Source of the DNA: IMCC2047 sp041395865
GTDB lineage: Bacteria; Pseudomonadota; Gammaproteobacteria; Pseudomonadales; IMCC2047
Direction of reading: 5' to 3'
DNA: 45,859 bases
Assembly: GCA_041395865.1 (NCBI GenBank)
Contig: JAWKZQ010000018.1
Location: 1 to 45,859, forward strand
The notes below the pieces were generated by a model. It was not told the DNA's origin. It saw nothing but the letters and a program-made list of their open reading frames with translations, and ran no database searches. Both the position numbers and the translations under genes were made by a program. Below, one piece after another: positions 26,195 to 34,648 of this stretch (its first letter is position 1; the number at the start of each line of letters is the position of its first letter).

Positions 26195-27571
26195 TTAAAC
26201 AACACTGATATAACCCATCAGGCCGGTTTTCATATGTTCAACCACATGGCAGTGAAACATCCAGCGGCCAGGGTTATCGGCCACAAAAGCAACCTTCACC
26301 TTCTCATTACGCGCCAGTAAAACGGTATCCGTATGATAGGACTCAATGTCGCGTTTATTGGACGACAAGACCGTGAAGGTAATACCGTGCATATGAATCG
26401 GGTGGTGGTGCGGCGTGGCATTATGCAGCTCAACCACGTAACTTTTGCCTAATTGGAAGGTAGCCAGGGGCGCCGGAATGTTATCCTTGCTCATCCCTTC
26501 CCAGGCCCGCCGGTTAATGGTCCAGAAACTGTGATCCACCGAACCGTCCTTCTTCACTGGCGATAACGCACCTTCCCATTCAAAGACCAGCTTTAATGCA
26601 TCGGCATTCGCTAAATCAGGGGCAGGAATTGGATTCATAGGCAACGCCGGAACCTGCCGGTTTCGCGTGGCGAGATGACTGGCCACAGTACGGAAGCGGA
26701 AAATTTCAAAGAAGCCGCGCCCTTTTTTGTCATACACCACCACATCCTGCCCCGCCTCTTCGGGCGCAACAAAGCCCACATCAAGCCGCATCCCCGCACC
26801 GGTATCCCGTGATTCCAGCGGGTAGGGCTCAGCAATGGCGTTACCATCCAGGGCCAGGACTTGCGCGGGATAATCCTTGAAGGACAGGTGGTAAACCCGG
26901 GTATTATCCAAATTCAAAAAACGAGCACGAATCAGGCCGCCAGCAGGAATCTCCAGTACCGGTTTAATTTTCCCGTTAACCGTTTTTACCGTGCCCAGCG
27001 TACCGGCACGTGCGGCCTGCCGGGGAATCGACAGAGGCAACCAGCCCCCCTCTTTATCCAGTCGCCAGTCACGCAACTGCACAACGGCTTCATGATCAAA
27101 GCCGAGCGGCTCCGCCTCATCGACAATAAAAGCACCGGTTAGCCCTTTACCCAGCTGGGTCAGGCTGTTGACATGCGGGTGATACCAGAATGTGCCGGCA
27201 TCCGGACAGGTGAAATCATAGAGGAACTCTTCGCCAGGCTGAACCGGCCGCTGGGTCAGAAATGGAACGCCGTCCATGGCATTTTCGATACGAATGCCAT
27301 GCCAGTGAATCGTCGTTGGCTCACTCAAGCGGTTGATAAAACGGATACGGATACGTTTGCCCTGCCGGGCTCGAATAACCGGCGCCGGATAGTCGCCGTT
27401 GAAGGTCAGCGCCGCGGTTTCTTTACCGGGCAGCAGCTCCACGGTTGCCGGCTCGGCCACGAGTACAAAGTCCGCATCGCCATCGGTCTGCTGCAGGGTG
27501 AATTTCGGAAAACTACAGGCACCCAGTCCCAGGCATCCCAATTGTAAAAAGCTCCGTCGCGTTAATGCCAC
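26195..27571 (-). CDS. Multicopper oxidase (Tat-exported, cuproxidase type)
   Basis: The 458-aa protein has a twin-arginine signal (TRRSFLQLG) with an overlapping lipobox-like GLGAC, then three cupredoxin domains. Copper ligands are complete: HWHG (domain 1), HPH (FWYHPHVNSL), HPIHMHG and the HCHVVEHMKTGLM ending, which supply the type 1 and the trinuclear sites. Such enzymes oxidise Cu(I) or Fe(II) in the periplasm. It is the last large gene of the imelysin/di-haem/DUF1513 set, so a role in iron or copper redox handling at the envelope fits, but the substrate is not shown by the sequence. Confidence 0.9.
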   Translation of the reverse strand: MALTRRSFLQLGCLGLGACSFPKFTLQQTDGDADFVLVAEPATVELLPGKETAALTFNGDYPAPVIRARQGKRIRIRFINRLSEPTTIHWHGIRIENAMDGVPFLTQRPVQPGEEFLYDFTCPDAGTFWYHPHVNSLTQLGKGLTGAFIVDEAEPLGFDHEAVVQLRDWRLDKEGGWLPLSIPRQAARAGTLGTVKTVNGKIKPVLEIPAGGLIRARFLNLDNTRVYHLSFKDYPAQVLALDGNAIAEPYPLESRDTGAGMRLDVGFVAPEEAGQDVVVYDKKGRGFFEIFRFRTVASHLATRNRQVPALPMNPIPAPDLANADALKLVFEWEGALSPVKKDGSVDHSFWTINRRAWEGMSKDNIPAPLATFQLGKSYVVELHNATPHHHPIHMHGITFTVLSSNKRDIESYHTDTVLLARNEKVKVAFVADNPGRWMFHCHVVEHMKTGLMGYISVV

Positions 27572-27587
27572 CCTTAATTACTCCCGC

Positions 27588-28696
27588 TCATACATGTACA
27601 AATAAATGGTTGTCCCAGCGGGTCGCCATCGCCTCATCCAGCAGTTCCAGGCGGTCTCCCACACGGAACAGCTCCCCGATGCCGTTACTCACGATAAAGC
27701 TGTTTTGATCAGCCAGAAAACCCGCGCCCGCGACATCGCGAACCCGGTACTGTTTAATCAGCCGCGCTTCCTTCAGGTGCCAAAGGTTAACCACGCCGCC
27801 ACGCGGTGAGGTGGTTAACACGCGCGTACCCTGCCTGTTCATAGCGACACTGGCAATATAGTGATTCTGGTCTAACCAGGTCTGTTCTACAGCCTGCATG
27901 GCCTGCAGAGACTGTACGCCACGCTGCTTGAAAACCAAAGGCCCCGAATAAGCTTCATCCGGGTTGGCCTCACGCTGGAACTGGGCGCCAACTACCACAG
28001 TGCCGTCGACAGCCACATCCAAATGGCGCAGGCTTAGGTGTTGGTGGGGGGCAACATAGCGCTGGGTGATCGCACCACTGCGACGATCAAGGTATAGCAA
28101 CTCGAGCGCATCGTGTCGAGATTCAACTTATCACGACGCTGATGCGGGTGTGTCTGTATGCCGCCCAGAGCAACCGCAAGGCTAACACCATCCGGCATCA
28201 ACACCAGCTGGTGCGGCCCGATTCCCTGCAAGTCAAACTCGTCAACCTTCCGGTAATTGGCATTAGCGTCATACACACCCACCTTGCCGGCACCTGCTTC
28301 ATCAAAGGCGTTCTCCGACACGTACAGCCAACGGCCATCGGTCGAAAAAACAGCATGGCCGTAAAAGTGCCGGCCAGGCGCCGCTGCCACCTCTTGCTTC
28401 ATGACACCGTTACCAGTATCGACCACATAAATCGCTGTTCCTGGGCGACGGGCGACAAAGAGGGCCTCCTCGGAGAAGGGTCTCATCAGCGGGGCATGGA
28501 CGCGTTGCTGAACATCCAGGCGAAATCGCTCGCCAACACCCGGCTCCCAGCCGCTCAGGGTGTGCTGCGTTCCCCGATCGGAGCCGGACAGTAATAGCGT
28601 CGAAGGCTTGTCCCCGTCGTGACGGCAACCGGCCAGCGTCAATAAGCCAAGCGCTCCGCCTGCCAGGGTTAATTGAAGGAATCGACGTCTTTGCAT
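27588..28696 (-). pseudogene. DUF1513-family periplasmic protein with one frameshift
   Basis: Two overlapping frames together make one DUF1513-type beta-propeller protein of about 368 aa. The first (from ATG 28696) has a Tat/lipoprotein start (MQRRRFLQLTLAGGALGLLT, then LAGC) and runs to RRDKLNLDTMRSS. The second (from about 28100) continues LLYLDRRSGAITQRYVAPHQ to the stop at 27588. Joining them requires one extra T in the run near 28098-28101 (AGTTGC for an expected AGTTTGC). This is a single homopolymer change, so it could be a recent mutation or a sequencing error. The family accompanies imelysin and di-haem oxidoreductase genes in many proteobacteria. Confidence 0.8.
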
Positions 28697-28720
28697 GTGT
28701 TTTCGGAGCCCGCGCTACGA

Positions 28721-29857
28721 CTAGTCACCGTCATTACTATTAAAGCCAAGGCTGATTTGCAAGCGCTCAGGCAGCTGACTCAAGCTCTTTTCCAGCGCCC
28801 CAAGCTGCCTGTAGAGTTCTGCCAGTTCCTCATAGCTGTGCGGCTCGCCGAGCTGCTCAAACAGTGAACCGGATAGCTTGGTGAACTGTTTATTAACAGC
28901 CGCAAACCCACGATCAATATCACTCAACAACCCGGCTTCAACCTGAGGCTGTTCCGCCAGATAATCTGCCAGGCCGTAACCATCCCCGCCCCGGTAAAGA
29001 TGTTCCAGTGAAGTTATACTGGCTTTCATGAGCGCCAGCGAATACTGGCTACGCCAGGCCTCCAGGCGATAGGGTTTGATTTTATCGGCACCCTTGCCGT
29101 TATTGATGGCAATGCCCAGCTTATTGCGCTTGACCACTTCCGCCCCCACCACCAGCGAGCCAAACAGTGCTGCCAATGCGGCCTTGTCGTCTGGGTAACG
29201 TTCATTATCGGGACCAGGTTTGGAAAAAACGTCGGCAAACCCAGATTGCTGCCCGTTACCCGCCCACCGCTCAACCAGCATTCCGCTAACCAGTTCAATA
29301 CGGCGGGTAATGGCCTGCAACAAATCACATGGCCGGCTCTGACCCTGTTGGTAACGCTCCAACTGTCCACCCTGCTTATCAAACAGCAGGTACTCTACGG
29401 CCGCCAGCCCTTGTACAGAAACGCTTTGCTCGCCGAGGCTCTGTGACGTCAGCTCGTCAGTACCGACAATCAGGGCTTCAACCTTTTTACGGGTAATATC
29501 CCGGCGATCCGGCCAAAAATGCAGCTTCCAGCGCAGGTTGCCATCTTCGAGCGGCCCAAAATCAATCGGCTGAACACCCGCCCAGGCCTGCATAGTCATG
29601 CGCCATTGCTGCTGTATCCTGGCCAGGCCTTCTACGTCAGGCGCTTCACAAAAGGCTTCGGCCTCGGCGGCCAGCACGCCGGCTTCCGTCTGTAAGGCGG
29701 AATACAGCGGCACAATAATCTGCTGCGCCGTATGGGTCAGCATCTTCTGCTCATTGGACGGGCCGCCACAGGCCGCAAGCAGCAGGCTGAACACGGCCAG
29801 CACAGGCCAGTTCAACCGGCGCGCCTTGGCCGTCGAATTATTCAAAAGTTTGCTCAT
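28721..29857 (-). CDS. Imelysin-family lipoprotein (first of two, divergent type)
   Basis: The 378-aa protein has a lipoprotein signal (LAVFSLLLAAC, Cys about 30) and an imelysin-like helical domain (WAGVQPIDFGPLEDGNLRWK; GLAAVEYLLFDKQ, which has Ala in place of the His of the GxHxxE motif). Imelysins (ICMP/IrpA/EfeO-related) are outer-envelope proteins tied to iron acquisition. The missing His suggests an altered metal site compared with the paralogue at 31616. The gene lies between the DUF1513 gene and the di-haem oxidoreductase, 11 bases downstream of the latter. Confidence 0.85.
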   Translation of the reverse strand: MSKLLNNSTAKARRLNWPVLAVFSLLLAACGGPSNEQKMLTHTAQQIIVPLYSALQTEAGVLAAEAEAFCEAPDVEGLARIQQQWRMTMQAWAGVQPIDFGPLEDGNLRWKLHFWPDRRDITRKKVEALIVGTDELTSQSLGEQSVSVQGLAAVEYLLFDKQGGQLERYQQGQSRPCDLLQAITRRIELVSGMLVERWAGNGQQSGFADVFSKPGPDNERYPDDKAALAALFGSLVVGAEVVKRNKLGIAINNGKGADKIKPYRLEAWRSQYSLALMKASITSLEHLYRGGDGYGLADYLAEQPQVEAGLLSDIDRGFAAVNKQFTKLSGSLFEQLGEPHSYEELAELYRQLGALEKSLSQLPERLQISLGFNSNDGD

Positions 29858-29868
29858 AGCTATTCCTG

Positions 29869-31245
29869 TTACAGGGAATCAATAAATTGCAGCAAAGCCA
29901 GTCGCTGCTCAGGCGTCATCTGCTCTACGGTTTCACGACTTTGTTGCGCCTCTCCGCCATGCCAAAGTATCGCCTCCATCACATTGCGAGCGCGGCCATC
30001 ATGCAAAAACCCCGTTTGCGGTGCAACTTTTTTTGCCAACCCAATACCCCACAGGGGTGGGGTTCGCCACTCGCGACCACTGGCTGCTGCAACAGGGCGG
30101 TTATCCGCTAACGGCTCGCCCATGTCGTGCAATAGCAGATCCGTATAGGGGTAAATGGTGCGATTGGACAGCCAGGCATGTTCGGAGTCGCCGGTTTTCA
30201 ATGTTGGGCGATGGCATTTATGACAGCCCGCCTCAGCAAAAAGAGTACGCCCGGCCTGGTTTTGCGTGCTACCTGTACGAGGTTCAGGAACGGCCAGGTT
30301 TCCGACATAAAGCGCCACACGCGCCAGTAATTTATCGGAAATTTCCGGCTCTCCGCCATCCTCCATGTGCAGGCAGTCCTGCTGTGTCGCCATGCAGTTC
30401 TGTCCGGGGAAAAGGCTTGAGCTGATACCCATGTCGGCATGAAATGCTGCTGCAGACTGCTGTTTGAGTGTGGGCTGCTCCGCTTTCCAGCCAAAACGTC
30501 CCAGAACCTGTTGCTGAAGCGTCTGATCCCAGACGCTGTTGGCACGCCCTGAAATGCCATCGCCGTCGCGATCACCCGGATCCGCCCAGGCCATTAACTG
30601 CTGCGCGGGAACCGACTGCAACAAACCAAGCCCGGTTAATGCGGGTGCCATACGCACCGAAGCCCGTACATCTTCGTGCATGCTACCATAGGCCAGCTGC
30701 ATGAACGCCAGCTCCGGCTTGCGCAGGGCGACCGTCTCGCCCCCTTTCAAGGTTCGCACTTCCTCTGTAAAACGGATAACCGCCTTACCCTCGGCAACGA
30801 CACCAGGCAAACCCTGGTTTTGGAATTGATCGCCATAACGGGGTTCCGGCACAAACCGCTGACTACCCCGTTCATTAGCCGGCACGCTCAGACGCACCAC
30901 ATGGTTCATCAGCGGTTCCCCGTGCATAGGGGCAGCCCCCCGAGCCGATGAAATATGGCAGCTGGCGCAACTGATCGCATTAAACAGCGGCCCCAGGCCA
31001 TCTCGTGCATCAGTCGAAGCCGGTGCCTGCACCCAGGGGTTACGGAAAAAACTACGCCCGACGGCAAAGTCCACCCGATCCAGGTGAGGCATACGGATGT
31101 CAGGCTGGTCGAGTAAGTGCTTATCCGGTGCAACAATCGTTGCGCGATCAACTTGCTTTGGGGCTTTTGCTGCCTGTTCCCCAGAGCAGCCCAAAAGAGC
31201 TACTGCTGAAAAAAATACCAGGCCAAATCGAATCAATTTAGGCAT
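29869..31245 (-). CDS. Di-haem oxidoreductase lipoprotein (DHOR/DUF1111 type)
   Basis: The 458-aa protein has a lipobox (FFSAVALLGCSGEQ) and two c-type haem-binding motifs, CASCH (about 95-99) and CHKCH (about 340-344). Around them lie DHOR family segments: RNPWVQAPASTDARDGLGPL, GRANSVWD and WRTPPLWGIGLAK ... FLHDGRARNVMEAILWHGGE. It is expected to move electrons in the periplasm, perhaps to reduce or oxidise iron for the neighbouring imelysins and multicopper oxidase. Its ATG is only 10 bases from the edge of the MITE-like element, so its promoter or leader has been altered by that insertion. Confidence 0.88.
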   Translation of the reverse strand: MPKLIRFGLVFFSAVALLGCSGEQAAKAPKQVDRATIVAPDKHLLDQPDIRMPHLDRVDFAVGRSFFRNPWVQAPASTDARDGLGPLFNAISCASCHISSARGAAPMHGEPLMNHVVRLSVPANERGSQRFVPEPRYGDQFQNQGLPGVVAEGKAVIRFTEEVRTLKGGETVALRKPELAFMQLAYGSMHEDVRASVRMAPALTGLGLLQSVPAQQLMAWADPGDRDGDGISGRANSVWDQTLQQQVLGRFGWKAEQPTLKQQSAAAFHADMGISSSLFPGQNCMATQQDCLHMEDGGEPEISDKLLARVALYVGNLAVPEPRTGSTQNQAGRTLFAEAGCHKCHRPTLKTGDSEHAWLSNRTIYPYTDLLLHDMGEPLADNRPVAAASGREWRTPPLWGIGLAKKVAPQTGFLHDGRARNVMEAILWHGGEAQQSRETVEQMTPEQRLALLQFIDSL

Positions 31246-31254
31246 TTAACAACC

Positions 31255-31524
31255 TTAGGGCCTGTTAACGCTAATTGAAATATCACTGCTGCACGCTATT
31301 TTTTTCTTCCACAAGGCGTTACGAGCGTGGTGTAGCCAGCTACATAAGTGAGTAACAACACCGTGGAAGGGAAAAATAGCTTCAGCTCTTCGGGTTAAGG
31401 CTAAAAAAGCACCATACTGCGTTATTCGTCCTTCATTTGGAATAACCAAACCTCTCTCCTCATGTCTTGCCTGGTGCTTTTTTAGCCTTAACAGAGACTT
31501 TCAATTAGCGTTAACAGGCCCTAA
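31255..31524. mobile_element. MITE-like element (270 bp) with 26-bp perfect terminal inverted repeats
   Basis: The ends 31255-31280 and 31499-31524 are exact inverted copies (outer part TTAGGGCCTGTTAACGC). The terminal TTA/TAA would fit insertion at a TA dinucleotide, as for IS630/Tc1-like elements. Inside are two more inverted pairs: 31295-31312 with 31363-31380 (16 of 18 match, the rest able to form G-U in RNA) and 31394-31414 with 31472-31492 (21 of 21). The second pair encloses a small hairpin (GTTATTC/GAATAAC). There is no transposase gene. Such non-autonomous elements move with a transposase from elsewhere; which family is not determined. Confidence 0.85.
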
Positions 31525-31530
31525 TAAAAC

Positions 31531-31563
31531 AAAAAAAGAGGCTGTCGGTCCTCCGCAGCCTCT
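31531..31563 (-). terminator. Rho-independent terminator after the second imelysin gene
   Basis: Read on the minus strand, AGAGGCTG pairs with CAGCCTCT around an 11-base loop and is followed by TTTTTT. It lies 50-85 bases past the imelysin stop at 31616 and just before the MITE-like element, so the imelysin transcript should largely end here. Confidence 0.85.
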
Positions 31564-31615
31564 TCTCAAAATCTTAACGCTGCATCCGCTAGGGATCGCA
31601 GCACCTTACAGGCTC

Positions 31616-32860
31616 TTAAAAGTCATGCCCTGCGGTATCAGGCTCAAGGTTGCTCACACCAATAGCCTTGGCCGCAGATTCGATAGCACGAGTTTCAGCA
31701 ACCAATGCAACGATTGCGTCAGTGATGATTTTTTCACCTTCCACATTGCCTTCGGCAATCATCTGATCAAATTTCATCGCCTGAGCAGCCTCTGCGCGGT
31801 CGACCATGGCTTGCAGGCTGGCAGTCGTTTTATCCAGGGCCGCACGCGCTTGCGCGTCGGTTTCAGCAGACTTTGCTTTAACCAGGTCAGCCAGCGACGG
31901 ACCACTAAACAGGCTGCCATCGACACGCTGGTAGCTGCCCAGGTAAACATTGCGAATGCCCTGCGCGTTATAGTAGTGGGAATAGTGGGTGTTATCACTG
32001 AAACAGTCGTGCTCATCCTCTGTAGAGTTGGCCTCCAGCGCCACCTTCATGCGTTCGCCGGCCAGCTCTCCCAGCGCCAGGCTGCCCATGCCAAACAGCA
32101 TAATGTTGAGACCTTCCGCTGCATCGCCAGACACCAGCTCCGCCCGGTAATTATCGTCCTTGCCCGGCGCCCATTGCGCAACCATATAGTCCAGATCATT
32201 GATTAGCAGCTGAGTAGCGGCACGCAGGTAGTCGCCGCGACGGTCACAGTTGCCGCCCGTACACCCTTCACCGGTCACAAAGTCAGTGTAAGGACGATCA
32301 CCCGCACCGGCGCCGGTGCCATTCAGGTCCTGACCCCAAAGCAGAAACTCGATCGCGTGATAACCGGTGGCGACATTTGCCTCAGAACCGGCCAGTTCAT
32401 TCAGGCTGGCCAGCAGTTCGGGGGTCAGCTCGGTCACATCGATTGTCTCACCGCCCACATTCAGTTCGGTCTGAGAAATAATATTCAGGGTGGCGCCTTC
32501 ATTACCCAACTCATGGTGGTAATCACTGGCCACATAGTCAATCAAGCCTTCGTCCAGCGGCCATGCATTCAGCTGGCCTTCCCAGTCATCGACCACCGGG
32601 TTACCAAAACGGAACACTTCACTTTGCTGGTAAGGTACCCGCGCTTGCTTCCAGGCGTCCCTGGCAGTTTGCAATGTGGCTTGGCTTGGGTTTGCCAGCA
32701 GCGAATTGGTTGCCTGCTGCAACTGTTGTGCAGTAATCAGCGCATCTTCATAAACAGCGTGGGCCAAATCTGCATAGTGAGCGACGACGGGTTTCTCGTC
32801 GGCGGCAACGGCGACAGACGCACCACACATCAGTACCAGACCAAACAAATTGCGACGCAT
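31616..32860 (-). CDS. Imelysin-family protein (IrpA-like, intact GxHxxE motif)
   Basis: The 414-aa protein has a signal peptide (LFGLVLMCGASVAVAADE, cleavage after VAA or AVA near residue 20) and the imelysin motif GYHAIEFLLWGQDLNG (GxHxxE), followed by the family features NRPYTDF-like DRPYTDF and LNIMLFGMGSLALGELAGER. It also has a CTGGNCDRR pair of cysteines. Imelysins are induced by iron limitation in many proteobacteria and are thought to bind metal in the periplasm. A good Fur-like box 56 bases upstream supports iron control here. It heads the minus-strand gene set but is followed by its own terminator. Confidence 0.9.
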   Translation of the reverse strand: MRRNLFGLVLMCGASVAVAADEKPVVAHYADLAHAVYEDALITAQQLQQATNSLLANPSQATLQTARDAWKQARVPYQQSEVFRFGNPVVDDWEGQLNAWPLDEGLIDYVASDYHHELGNEGATLNIISQTELNVGGETIDVTELTPELLASLNELAGSEANVATGYHAIEFLLWGQDLNGTGAGAGDRPYTDFVTGEGCTGGNCDRRGDYLRAATQLLINDLDYMVAQWAPGKDDNYRAELVSGDAAEGLNIMLFGMGSLALGELAGERMKVALEANSTEDEHDCFSDNTHYSHYYNAQGIRNVYLGSYQRVDGSLFSGPSLADLVKAKSAETDAQARAALDKTTASLQAMVDRAEAAQAMKFDQMIAEGNVEGEKIITDAIVALVAETRAIESAAKAIGVSNLEPDTAGHDF

Positions 32861-32915
32861 TCTTTTCTCCTTGGATAGCGGTCATCAAACGATTTGGCCG
32901 ACATACTATTACAAG

Positions 32916-32930
32916 TGAGAATGATTCGCA
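32916..32930 (-). promoter_or_regulatory. Probable Fur box upstream of the imelysin gene
   Basis: TGAGAATGATTCGCA is a 7-1-7 inverted repeat with one mismatch and fits the Fur pattern TGATAATNATTATCA at 11 of 14 fixed positions. It lies 56 bases before the imelysin start at 32860. Confidence 0.7.
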
Positions 32931-32948
32931 ATTATGTTCGGTCATCTA

Positions 32949-34487
32949 TCACCCAATTTCGAAATTAATCCCCTGAGCAAGGGGCAGGTCACGACTCCAG
33001 TTAATGGTATTCGTCTGGCGCCGCATATAATTTTGCCAGGCATCGGAGCCGGCCTCCCGGCCACCGCCCGTCTCCTTCTCGCCACCAAAGGCGCCACCAA
33101 TTTCCGCCCCGGAAGTGCCGATATTGATATTGGCAATGCCGCAATCGCTGCCCTGAGCCGATAAAAATAACTCCGCGTGACGGATATGGTTGGTGAACAG
33201 CGCCGAAGAAAGTCCCTGTGGTACGGCATTCTGCTGTTCAATGGCGTCCTCCAGGCTGTGATACCGCATCACATGAAGCAGTGGCCCAAAGGTTTCCCGT
33301 TGCACAATCGGCCATTGATTTTGCGACGCAACGATCGCCGGGGCCACGAAATAGCCTGGCAGCGACGGCATCTGCCCATTGAACAACACCTCGCCGCCAG
33401 CAGCCTCCGCCTCATCCAGCGCGTTAAGAAACTGCTGTTGTGCCTGCGCATCGATCAATGGCCCCATCAACACCGCGCTATCCAGCGGATCACCAATACG
33501 CACCTGCTTATAAGCCTTGATCAGTCGCACCATCAGGTCGTCGTAAATACGATCCTGCAAAAAAAGCCTCCGCGTCGTGGTGCAACGCTGCCCTGCCGTC
33601 CCCACGCTACCAAAGAGAATAGCCGGTACAGCCAAATCCAGGTCGGCCGTCTCATCGACGATCAGGGCATTGTTTCCGCTCAGTTCCAACAGGCTGCGCC
33701 CCATTCGCGCGGCGACCCGCTCACCGACACGCCGCCCTACGCTGCTGGAACCCGTGAAGGACACCAAGCCAACACGGGAGTCGTCGATCAATTGCTCAAC
33801 CAGTTCAGTGCCTGATTCGATAAACAGGCTCAAAACCCCGGGCACCCCCTCTTCCTCCATCACCTGGGCACAGATCTTTTGCACGGCGATTGCGCACAAT
33901 GGTGTTTTCGCCGAGGGCCGCCAGATCACCGCATTACCGGTAATCAAAGCGTTAAAAGCATTCCAGGCCCAGACCGCCACCGGGAAATTAAAGGCCGTGA
34001 TAACCGCAACCACTCCCAAGGGGTGCCACTGTTCGTACATACGATGTCGGGGCCGCTCCGAATGCAGCGTTTTTCCATACAGCATGCGCGACTGGCCCAC
34101 GGCGAAGTCAGCCATATCAATCATTTCCTGCACTTCGCCCAAGCCCTCCTGGTATATCTTTCCCATCTCCATCGACACAAGCGTGCCCAGCAGCGGCTTG
34201 TTCTCTCGCAGGCGATTTCCGATCTTCCGCACCAGTTCGCCACGCACAGGCGCCGGAACCTCTCGCCACTTTTCGGCCGCCTGTCGGGTATTTTTTAGCA
34301 GTTGCTGATAATGCTCAACATCGCAACACTGTACCTCTGCCAACCGTTCTGCGTTGGCGGGGTTGATCGAGGTGAGCCGCTCCCCCTGCCTCGAACCAAG
34401 CCATCGGCACCCATCAAAAGTGCCCGGGTTGACGGAATCAAGCTGAAGATTGCTGAGTAGCTGATTACGATGATCTCGCTGCTGCAT
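32949..34487 (-). CDS. Aldehyde dehydrogenase, ALDH7 type (probable alpha-aminoadipic semialdehyde / piperideine-6-carboxylate dehydrogenase)
   Basis: The 512-aa protein has the ALDH fold with the catalytic Cys in GTAGQRCTTTRR and the general-base Glu in LLELSGN. NAD-site segments (VVAVITAFNFPVAVWAWNAF, SFTGSSSVGRRV) and the C-terminal IGTSGAEIGGAFGGEKETGG are typical of the ALDH7/antiquitin group. That group oxidises alpha-aminoadipic semialdehyde (in equilibrium with piperideine-6-carboxylate) in lysine breakdown. The exact substrate cannot be proved. It faces a divergent operon with DUF1338-like, arginase and ornithine aminotransferase genes. AAGGGGGG upstream of ATG 34487 is a good ribosome-binding site. 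Confidence 0.87.
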   Translation of the reverse strand: MQQRDHRNQLLSNLQLDSVNPGTFDGCRWLGSRQGERLTSINPANAERLAEVQCCDVEHYQQLLKNTRQAAEKWREVPAPVRGELVRKIGNRLRENKPLLGTLVSMEMGKIYQEGLGEVQEMIDMADFAVGQSRMLYGKTLHSERPRHRMYEQWHPLGVVAVITAFNFPVAVWAWNAFNALITGNAVIWRPSAKTPLCAIAVQKICAQVMEEEGVPGVLSLFIESGTELVEQLIDDSRVGLVSFTGSSSVGRRVGERVAARMGRSLLELSGNNALIVDETADLDLAVPAILFGSVGTAGQRCTTTRRLFLQDRIYDDLMVRLIKAYKQVRIGDPLDSAVLMGPLIDAQAQQQFLNALDEAEAAGGEVLFNGQMPSLPGYFVAPAIVASQNQWPIVQRETFGPLLHVMRYHSLEDAIEQQNAVPQGLSSALFTNHIRHAELFLSAQGSDCGIANINIGTSGAEIGGAFGGEKETGGGREAGSDAWQNYMRRQTNTINWSRDLPLAQGINFEIG

Positions 34488-34635
34488 AACACCCCCCTTG
34501 ACGGTTCACTGACAGTGCCAAACCTTTAATTTAGAGCGACGCTTTACGCTATTGTTCAGGCACCCGCTTTTTGCTTAGCCGACCGCCGGGATTTATTCCA
34601 GCGGCCTTTTGTCTAATTTCGGGAACAAATCAACT

Positions 34636-34648
34636 ATACTGTCAGTAT
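34636..34648. promoter_or_regulatory. 13-bp perfect palindrome across the start of the DUF1338-like gene
   Basis: ATACTG-T-CAGTAT is a perfect palindrome whose last two bases are the first two of the ATG at 34647. TATACT (34635-34640) inside it looks like a -10 box and no ribosome-binding site precedes the ATG, so the mRNA may be leaderless with an operator over its start. This is an inference from sequence only. Confidence 0.45.
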
